A DNA stretch of 9,148 nt from Clostridia bacterium (GTDB lineage Bacteria; Bacillota_A; Clostridia; Oscillospirales; CAG-272), in contig JAGAIH010000395.1 in NCBI GenBank assembly GCA_017626655.1, forward strand, positions 1 through 9,148. Reading direction: 5' to 3'. Each line of letters opens with the position of its first letter. The stretch's first letter is position 1. Both the position numbers and the translations under genes were made by a program. Below the pieces are notes generated by a model. That model had not been told where the DNA came from and ran no database searches. It saw only the letters and a list, made by a program, of their open reading frames with translations. Shown here one piece after another: positions 1 through 5,050 of the stretch.

Positions 1-78
1 ACCGTGGTGCAGGTGGATCTACGCCATGCAGACCAACCCGTGACCCTCCTGCCGCCCGCGGAAACCGAAACCGCATGA
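1..78 (+). CDS. 3' end of an upstream gene, probably a fifth lipoprotein paralog (partial)
   Basis: Reading from base 1 in frame 1 there are 25 sense codons and a TGA stop at 76-78. The peptide starts TVVQVDLRHADQPVTLL. Its 'VVxVDL' followed by a short strand and an acidic tail matches the last 25 or so residues of the downstream lipoproteins, such as 'LVVVDLHDGTMRFIET' and 'CVVDLHRGILTFLEF'. The base sequence around 'gtggatct' is also shared with the next gene. I infer that this is the C-terminus of another member of the same family, so the array continues upstream of the window. The gap to the next start codon is 28 nt with no terminator, which suggests co-transcription. The stretch is short, so chance resemblance is possible. 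Confidence 0.6.
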   Translation, partial: TVVQVDLRHADQPVTLLPPAETETA

Positions 79-92
79 CCGCATCACAATGA

Positions 93-99
93 GAAAGGA
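93..99 (+). promoter_or_regulatory. RBS GAAAGGA deciding the start at 107
   Basis: GAAAGGA lies 7 nt before the ATG at 107. The in-frame ATG at 89 has no Shine-Dalgarno sequence before it and would put charged residues (MRKENT) ahead of a normal signal peptide. The same GAAAGG element precedes the starts at 5051 and 6506, so 107 is preferred. Confidence 0.75.
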
Positions 100-106
100 A
101 AATACC

Positions 107-1516
107 ATGAAAAAGATACTATTATGCGCCCTTACCGCCACGATTCTGCTCACCTCCCTCGCCTCCTGCTCTCGTAGAGGGCAGTACGAAGATCAACTGG
201 AAAGCCAAAAGGAGGCAGCGTCCTTGGCTGAATCTCTGGCCGATGCCCCCCAGGTCGGTGCCAACGGCGAGGCCAACATCATCGGCACCATCGTCGATCC
301 CGCCGATTGGAAGGTCACCATCCAAAAGCAAGGCGATGCGCCCTACTTCGAAGGCAAGACCACCGAGGAGCTGTACGAGATATACAGGCTCAACGGGGAT
401 CAATCCATTTTCGCCATCCTGCCGACGGGACGCACGATCATGGCCAGTAACGGAAGCTCGTGGTTCTTCAACAAGCTGACAGGCAACATTCTCCCCTGGT
501 GTCCCGACCAGCTTTGTGACCACGACGGCTCGAACTGTATGTTCGCCACGGTCTGGTCGGACGGCTTCCAAATGGTCAGCTACGTGGGGAAGGAGCATCT
601 TTACTTCATAAATCAGTACCGGGATTTCGTGTATAAGATGTACCGCTGTGATTTCCAGCGCAACAACGTGGAGCTGCTCTACACAATTCCCACCTACGAC
701 GGTGTATCCAATTTTGTCGATATCGTCTGCGAGGATGGGAATATGCTGTATTTCCTGGAGGATGATTACGGAGACGTAGGCGGCTCCTCCATCAATTCCC
801 TGAAGCGCTTGAATATGGACACCAAAAAGGTGGAGGTCATCTCGGGGGATCTGAATCTCTGGTGGTGCTACTACATCGGCGGGGAGCTGTACTACCAGCC
901 CCAGAACAGCGTGACCATTTACAAAAACAGCCTGGCCTTCGACCGGGAGCAGGAATTCATGAAGGATTATAAGATCGTCAATTACAACGATCAGTACATC
1001 ATTTACAGTCCCAACGTCTATTACGGAACCTGGGATGACCTGATGATCGTCAATCTGGAAACGGGAGAGACGCAAGTGCTTCCGTATAATAGCTACCATC
1101 TCGCCGGTGATTATCTATACTATACCAAGGGTCTGACGGAGGAGGAGCGGGAGAACAGTCCTCACAAGGAGTATCACGAGTGGGAAAACGATAACGGTCT
1201 GAGACCCGGCGGTGACGGCTCGGTCTGGCGCATGAAGATTGGAAGCGATCAAGAAGAGCGAGTATTCCACGCTACCTATCAGGATAAGCCGATTTTTACC
1301 AGCATTCAAGGCGTGGATGGAGAGTGCATATGGCTGATGGTCAAGACTTATGAGCAATGGCAGAACTACTACAATCAGGATTTCGTCAGTTCCACTTCAG
1401 CGCTCCAGAAAAAAGGATTGATGTCTGATTATCTAGTGGTGGTGGATCTCCACGACGGGACCATGCGGTTTATCGAGACCGAGGGTGCTGTGGAGGAGAT
1501 TTTCCAGTATAACTGA
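107..1516 (+). CDS. Surface lipoprotein, Cys-cluster beta-propeller-like family, copy 1
   Basis: The product has 469 aa. A lipoprotein signal peptide (residues 1-20, MKK plus a hydrophobic core) ends in the lipobox LASC, giving lipidation at Cys21 and anchoring on the outer face of the membrane. The mature N-terminus CSRRGQYEDQLES is followed by a low-complexity helical linker (about 35-60, ESLAESLAD-like). A region near 120-145 carries 'NKLTGN' and a cluster of Cys132, Cys137 and Cys144 (WC-x4-LC-x6-C), with His139 inside. RCDFQRNN lies at 180-187. The rest consists of repeated strand pairs of the form 'G.LYF ... LKRLNMDT', 'DYLYYTK' and 'VWRMKIG', typical of a beta-propeller, ending with YEQWQNYYNQDF at 415-426. 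It resembles DUF5050-type Clostridia lipoproteins (family assignment tentative). No catalytic motif is seen and the function is unknown. It is very close to the copy at 6506-7897. Confidence 0.85.
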   Translation: MKKILLCALTATILLTSLASCSRRGQYEDQLESQKEAASLAESLADAPQVGANGEANIIGTIVDPADWKVTIQKQGDAPYFEGKTTEELYEIYRLNGDQSIFAILPTGRTIMASNGSSWFFNKLTGNILPWCPDQLCDHDGSNCMFATVWSDGFQMVSYVGKEHLYFINQYRDFVYKMYRCDFQRNNVELLYTIPTYDGVSNFVDIVCEDGNMLYFLEDDYGDVGGSSINSLKRLNMDTKKVEVISGDLNLWWCYYIGGELYYQPQNSVTIYKNSLAFDREQEFMKDYKIVNYNDQYIIYSPNVYYGTWDDLMIVNLETGETQVLPYNSYHLAGDYLYYTKGLTEEERENSPHKEYHEWENDNGLRPGGDGSVWRMKIGSDQEERVFHATYQDKPIFTSIQGVDGECIWLMVKTYEQWQNYYNQDFVSSTSALQKKGLMSDYLVVVDLHDGTMRFIETEGAVEEIFQYN

Positions 1517-1533
1517 CCACATTCGCATTAGAG

Positions 1534-1539
1534 AGGAGG
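1534..1539 (+). promoter_or_regulatory. RBS AGGAGG deciding the start at 1549
   Basis: A perfect AGGAGG stands 9 nt before the ATG at 1549 but only 3 nt before the in-frame ATG at 1543. The longer spacing is closer to optimal, so 1549 is taken. The two starts differ by two residues (MF), and both leave the signal peptide intact. Confidence 0.65.
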
Positions 1540-1548
1540 TGCATGTTT

Positions 1549-2961
1549 ATGCTTACAAATAAACTGAAAAGATTCGGCCAAAGCAAATTCATCCCGATTC
1601 TGCTCACCGTTCTACTTCTCTTTCTGCCCTTACTTACCTCCTGCTCCCGCAGAAGCCAATACGAGGATCAACTGGAGAGCATAAAAGACACCCGACCCGA
1701 GTCCCCCTTGGAGGAACAGACAGACCTGAACGGCTTCATCGGCAGCCCCTCGGAGGACTACGCCCTTCCCATCATCAAAAAGACGGGAGAAACGCCCTAT
1801 TTTTCGGGTAAGACCGAAAACGAGCTTAAGACCATGTGGCGCAAAAACGAGGTGCGGCCCGAGGTCAGTATCCTACCGACGGGCAAGGTTTTCGGAGATA
1901 CCTTTTATAATAAGCTCACGGGCAACATGAGCAAATGGTGCGCCGATCCTCTGTGCGAATGCGACAGCGAGGCGTGTATTTGGGCGTATGGCTATTCCAT
2001 CCTGTACGTGAGTCATGATTGGCTCTATTTTTCGGTCGAAAACCAGATCCACGGATACGGACTGTACCGCTGTGACCATCAAAGAAACAACATCGAATTT
2101 TTGTACGAGATCCCCGCATTCTATGAAAGCGACGGTCTGAACGGAGGCTATGGGTATTGGGAAGCCATTGAATCGCTTTACGAGGAGGATGGGAAGCTGT
2201 ATTTCGCGGGGCAAGCCTATGAATCGGGGAAAGGCTCCTTGTTTGCCTGGAAGGTGCTTGATCTGGCCACCAAGGAGGTGACTGTCCTGTACACGGGGAA
2301 GTCCGACCAGTTTGTTGAGGCCATAATTGACGGTGACGTCTACTATGAATACGGGAATCGGGATGGAGATAAGCAGATCATTTATAAAACCGATCTGTCC
2401 TTTGAAGCTCATGAGGAAGTGTTCAAGGCCATGAAGATCTCATCCTATAACGATACCCACATGGTTCTCCGCGGGTACGTACAGAAAAACGGGTACACCC
2501 CGTACTATGTATACGATGTGTCCACCGGCCGGATGACCGAGCTCCCCGGCGGAGGTGACAAGTACAATTTCAAGCTATCCGGAAACTACGTATACTACCA
2601 GGACCGCGTCATGGGCGAGGAATTGACGGACGATCCCTTTGCGGAGTACTATTCCTTTACGTGGAAGGGCAACAAGACCGCCAGAACCGACGGCGCGGGA
2701 AAGCTCTACCGCATGAATATTGCCACGGGGGAGAGCGAATGTGTCCTGCAGCTCACCTACAAGGACGTGCCCGTGCGCATCGAGTTTTACGAGCCCGACG
2801 GTGAGATGGTCTACGTATCCTTCCGCAACCACGAGGAATTTGAGAACTTCTACAATCACGGTGAATTTGACGAGTCGGTGGAATACGATGCCCATAGCTG
2901 TGTGGTTGACCTGCACAGAGGAATTCTCACCTTTTTGGAATTTCCCAATGAGGACGAATAG
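1549..2961 (+). CDS. Surface lipoprotein, Cys-cluster beta-propeller-like family, copy 2
   Basis: The product has 470 aa (472 if ATG 1543 is used). The signal peptide is longer than in its paralogs, with a basic N-region (KLKRFGQSK) and a hydrophobic core at about 14-29. The lipobox LTSC places lipidation at Cys32. The mature protein opens with CSRRSQYEDQLES, then a shorter acidic, Pro-containing linker lacking the ESLAESLAD stretch of copies 1 and 4. The cluster after 'NKLTGN' has Cys131, Cys136, an extra Cys138, and Cys143. YRCDHQRNN is at 173-181. Propeller-like strands follow ('GKLYFAGQ', 'GNYVYYQD', 'KLYRMNIATGE'), ending with FENFYNHGEF and 'CVVDLHRG'. It starts 32 nt after copy 1 with no terminator between them, so the two are probably co-transcribed. 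It is the last gene before a strong terminator. Function unknown; surface binding or sensing is a guess. Confidence 0.85.
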   Translation: MLTNKLKRFGQSKFIPILLTVLLLFLPLLTSCSRRSQYEDQLESIKDTRPESPLEEQTDLNGFIGSPSEDYALPIIKKTGETPYFSGKTENELKTMWRKNEVRPEVSILPTGKVFGDTFYNKLTGNMSKWCADPLCECDSEACIWAYGYSILYVSHDWLYFSVENQIHGYGLYRCDHQRNNIEFLYEIPAFYESDGLNGGYGYWEAIESLYEEDGKLYFAGQAYESGKGSLFAWKVLDLATKEVTVLYTGKSDQFVEAIIDGDVYYEYGNRDGDKQIIYKTDLSFEAHEEVFKAMKISSYNDTHMVLRGYVQKNGYTPYYVYDVSTGRMTELPGGGDKYNFKLSGNYVYYQDRVMGEELTDDPFAEYYSFTWKGNKTARTDGAGKLYRMNIATGESECVLQLTYKDVPVRIEFYEPDGEMVYVSFRNHEEFENFYNHGEFDESVEYDAHSCVVDLHRGILTFLEFPNEDE

Positions 2962-2978
2962 AATACCGCGTAACCATG

Positions 2979-3007
2979 GAGCAGCCGCATTTTGCGGCTG
3001 TTCTTTT
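2979..3007 (+). terminator. Rho-independent terminator after lipoprotein copy 2
   Basis: An 11-bp stem (2979-2989 with 2993-3003, core CAGCCGCA/TGCGGCTG, one G-T pair) closes a TTT loop and runs into TTTT at 3004-3007. It lies 17 nt after the stop codon at 2961. It separates the lipoprotein 1-2 unit from the sigma-factor unit. Confidence 0.88.
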
Positions 3008-3038
3008 CATACTCCCATGAAATCGTGCCAACGGGGTA

Positions 3039-3067
3039 TTTTCCCCATAAATGGATTATGCTATAAT
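3039..3067 (+). promoter_or_regulatory. Extended -10 promoter for the sigma-factor operon
   Basis: TATAAT at 3062-3067 is preceded by TG one base upstream (3059-3060), making an extended -10. At 17-nt spacing the -35 position reads TTTTCC, a weak match, which is usual for extended -10 promoters. GGGG (3033-3036) and CCCC (3043-3046) form a short inverted repeat over the -35 region and could be an operator, though four pairs is weak evidence. Transcription should start near 3074, giving a leader of about 80 nt. The element has a housekeeping sigma look, so the operon seems to have basal expression rather than depending only on its own sigma factor. Confidence 0.65.
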
Positions 3068-3104
3068 GGAATCCCCCCAAAATTTTTTGAATGATGATTA
3101 CAGA

Positions 3105-3122
3105 TCCGCCAAAAAACGCGGA
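3105..3122 (+). promoter_or_regulatory. Small hairpin in the 5' leader of the sigma-factor mRNA
   Basis: TCCGC (3105-3109) pairs perfectly with GCGGA (3118-3122) around an 8-nt loop, CAAAAAAC. It sits about 20 nt before the ribosome binding site. The 3008-3156 stretch otherwise holds the promoter and homopolymer runs (CCCCCC, AAAATTTTTT); no riboswitch fold was recognised. A regulatory role is speculative. Confidence 0.3.
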
Positions 3123-3143
3123 CTGAATGGATAGAGGGAGAAA

Positions 3144-3149
3144 AGGAGG
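3144..3149 (+). promoter_or_regulatory. RBS AGGAGG deciding the start at 3157
   Basis: AGGAGG stands 7 nt before the ATG at 3157. The in-frame ATG at 3127 would contain this element within its coding region and has no Shine-Dalgarno sequence of its own, so it is rejected. Confidence 0.8.
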
Positions 3150-3156
3150 TGAGGAT

Positions 3157-3738
3157 ATGCGCTCCGACGAAAAACAAAAGCGGGAGGATCGCCGTATCGT
3201 GGAGCTTTTCTGGAAGCGGGACGAAGCGGCCATCGCGCTGACCGCCGAGCGGTACGGGCGGAGCCTGTACTCCATCGCCTACAACCTTCTTCACGATGAT
3301 TGTGACACCGAGGAGGTGCTTAACGACACCTACCTGGACGCCTGGAACAGCATCCCGCCCGCCAGACCCGACTGCCTGTTCGCGTTTCTGGTCAAGGTGG
3401 TTCGCGGCAATGCTCTGAACGCCTATGAGCACCGCCATCGGGAGCGTCGGATCCCGCCCCACATGGTGGTCTCCCTCTCCGAGCTGGACGACTGTTTAGG
3501 GCGGGACGATGCCGCCGCGGAGGAGGACTCCCGCACCATCGCGGCCGTCATCAGCCGCTATCTGGAGCAGACCACCGAGCGCAGACGCTTCATTTTTGTG
3601 TGTCGCTACGGCTGCGGAGATCCCATCCGCAAGATTGCGGGGATGTTGAAGGTCAGCGAATCCACCGTCAATAAGGAGCTGGCCGCCATGCGGGAGGAGC
3701 TGCGCATACAACTGGAAAAGGAGGGTATCACCATATGA
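3157..3738 (+). CDS. ECF-like sigma-70 family RNA polymerase sigma factor
   Basis: The product has 193 aa, the usual length for ECF (group 4) sigma factors, which carry only regions 2 and 4. Region 2 spans about 25-95, with 'RYGRSLYSIAYNLL' and then 'DTEEVLNDTYLDAWNSIPP' (50-68), the -10 recognition and core-binding segment. The linker at 96-128 is acidic and variable. Region 4 (about 130-190) holds a helix-turn-helix, 'IRKIAGMLKVSESTVNKELAAMREEL', for -35 binding. The protein is cytoplasmic and should redirect RNA polymerase to a small regulon. Its stop overlaps the next gene's start (ATGA, 3735-3738), so the two are translationally coupled, the usual arrangement of sigma and anti-sigma. The 'NDTYLDAWNSIPP' style is common in Clostridia. 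The target promoter cannot be read from this window. Confidence 0.92.
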   Translation: MRSDEKQKREDRRIVELFWKRDEAAIALTAERYGRSLYSIAYNLLHDDCDTEEVLNDTYLDAWNSIPPARPDCLFAFLVKVVRGNALNAYEHRHRERRIPPHMVVSLSELDDCLGRDDAAAEEDSRTIAAVISRYLEQTTERRRFIFVCRYGCGDPIRKIAGMLKVSESTVNKELAAMREELRIQLEKEGITI

Positions 3739-5030
3739 AGCATGAAAAGAAATACGAGATCATGGGGCTTCTGGATGACCGCATCTATGAGGAGGTCCTG
3801 CAAAAACGGGAGGAACTCACCCGCGGGGGCGTACACCGAACAGGCAACCGCCCCCGACGAATGCTTTTGATCGCCGCTTGTGTGGCTCTGTTGGCCGTAG
3901 GGGTAACGGCGGCGTTCCTGCCGGCTATGCTGTCGGATCCCGGTGTGGACACGCCCCCCACGACCGAGAGCACCGAGAGCGAGAGTGCCGCCACGCCATT
4001 TCCCGACGCGGAGTGGGTGGAGGATCCCACCATTGTGCAAGTACAGCGGTTGAGTGTGGGAGGTAATTTTGACACAGCAAACATCCTTACGGCCAAGGAT
4101 GATACGGTTACGGTAGAGACCGAACAGCGTCTGGGTCAGCGGCTCATTCTGTTGCAATTCAGATGCAGGGAGGGTGAGCGGATCACCGTGACCCCCGATG
4201 AGGGCGGTGCGCTGTTTGAGACGGTGCAGATCGAGTATAACCAATACCCGATCTGGTCGGTGTGGAACCCGGAGAAGGAGGAATACTACCCCGCTTGGGA
4301 ATACCTCAATGTGAATACCGAGGAGAAGCGCGCCTCTCTCGGGCAGTCGGTCGTCATCACGAAGGACACTGTACTCCTGTGGCAGTATCCGAACATCTCT
4401 CGTCCTTGCATTGAAGACAATTTTGTGGATTTCACGGTCACCGACAACGAGGGGAACATTACGGGGGGCGGCAGTATCTATATCGGTGGGCTTGACTTGA
4501 CCACGGTCAGCGAAAACAAGACCTACTACGGCGGCAGTACAGGTATCACCTACGTGCACCTCAACGCCTCCTACCGTCCCGTCCTGCTGGGGGCGTACCG
4601 CTACGCCGAGGGGAGCAAGGTGGATGCCGACACCCACGCCAAAAAGCTGGCCGCGTTGCACGCTGAGGCGGAAAGAGTCCGCCAAGGGCTGTTCGATAAC
4701 CTGAGCGAAGACTATTTCCGCCTGTCCTACCGTGTTTTTCTTCATAAATATAAGGATAAAAATCATCACGGTATTTTTTCGGGTACGATCCACCGTGATG
4801 TCTCCTATGATCGCTATGCCTATGTGGAGATTTTGGATGAAGATGTCAAGAGACAATTTTTCCTTTATAACGGCACTTGCCAGCCCATCACAGAATGGGA
4901 GATCTACACCGCCGACGAGTACGGCTATACCGTCACGGGTAAGCTCACCTTGGAGGACGGTACTGTGGTGATGGTGGATATTAACAGTCCCGACGCCATG
5001 TATACGTTCATTCCTCCCGTCGAGTCATGA
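3735..5030 (+). CDS. Single-pass membrane protein, probable anti-sigma factor or sensor partner
   Basis: The product has 431 aa. An N-terminal, charged, likely helical segment of about 42 residues ('LLDDRIYEEVLQKREELTR') ends in a basic cluster, RPRR, before one transmembrane helix (about 43-63, MLLIAACVALLAVGVTAAFL). By the positive-inside rule the N-terminus is cytoplasmic. A Pro/Thr/Glu/Ser-rich stalk (about 69-90) leads to a large outer domain of some 340 residues, mostly beta-rich, of no family I recognise. AAGGAGG (3718-3724) lies 10 nt upstream, and the ATG overlaps the sigma gene stop. By position and topology it probably holds the sigma factor at the membrane. However, its short cytoplasmic part lacks Cys and the HxxxCxxC zinc motif of ZAS anti-sigma factors, so that role is inference. 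The outer domain may sense a ligand or a neighbouring lipoprotein. Confidence 0.8.
   Translation: MKHEKKYEIMGLLDDRIYEEVLQKREELTRGGVHRTGNRPRRMLLIAACVALLAVGVTAAFLPAMLSDPGVDTPPTTESTESESAATPFPDAEWVEDPTIVQVQRLSVGGNFDTANILTAKDDTVTVETEQRLGQRLILLQFRCREGERITVTPDEGGALFETVQIEYNQYPIWSVWNPEKEEYYPAWEYLNVNTEEKRASLGQSVVITKDTVLLWQYPNISRPCIEDNFVDFTVTDNEGNITGGGSIYIGGLDLTTVSENKTYYGGSTGITYVHLNASYRPVLLGAYRYAEGSKVDADTHAKKLAALHAEAERVRQGLFDNLSEDYFRLSYRVFLHKYKDKNHHGIFSGTIHRDVSYDRYAYVEILDEDVKRQFFLYNGTCQPITEWEIYTADEYGYTVTGKLTLEDGTVVMVDINSPDAMYTFIPPVES
4764..4800 (+). repeat. Perfect 9-bp inverted repeat inside the membrane partner gene
   Basis: CATCACGGT (4764-4772) and its exact reverse complement ACCGTGATG (4792-4800) flank a 19-nt spacer containing a T6 run. 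It lies in a local AT-rich patch of an otherwise GC-rich gene. It could form an mRNA hairpin or be a binding site. A chance occurrence within coding sequence is also plausible. Confidence 0.45.
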
Positions 5031-5034
5031 AACA

Positions 5035-5042
5035 GAAAGGGA
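5035..5042 (+). promoter_or_regulatory. RBS GAAAGGGA deciding the start at 5051
   Basis: GAAAGGGA stands 8 nt before the ATG at 5051. The in-frame ATG at 5027 overlaps the previous stop (ATGA) but has no Shine-Dalgarno sequence, and it would add MKQKGNQT before a complete signal peptide. The same element and spacing occur before the lipoprotein starts at 107 and 6506. Confidence 0.7.
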
Positions 5043-5050
5043 ATCAAACC

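Noticed and set aside
122..1099. Antisense reading frame of 325 codons across lipoprotein copy 1
   Set aside because: It is the shadow of a real GC-rich gene. There is no ribosome binding site or recognisable domain, and the sense strand encodes a clear lipoprotein with conserved motifs.
3033..3046. GGGG-N6-CCCC as an operator over the -35 region
   Set aside because: Only four base pairs. It is mentioned with the promoter but is too weak to call as a separate site.
3127..3156. Earlier in-frame start for the sigma factor at 3127
   Set aside because: AGGAGG at 3144-3149 lies inside this extension and is well spaced for 3157.
3606..4856. Antisense reading frame of 416 codons across the sigma and membrane-partner genes
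   Set aside because: It covers two coupled, well-supported sense genes and has no family features. Its length reflects the lack of antisense stops in GC-rich codons.
5027..5030. ATGA overlap suggesting that copy 3 starts at 5027
   Set aside because: No Shine-Dalgarno sequence precedes it. GAAAGGGA is correctly placed for 5051, and the signal peptide is complete from there, as in the paralogs.
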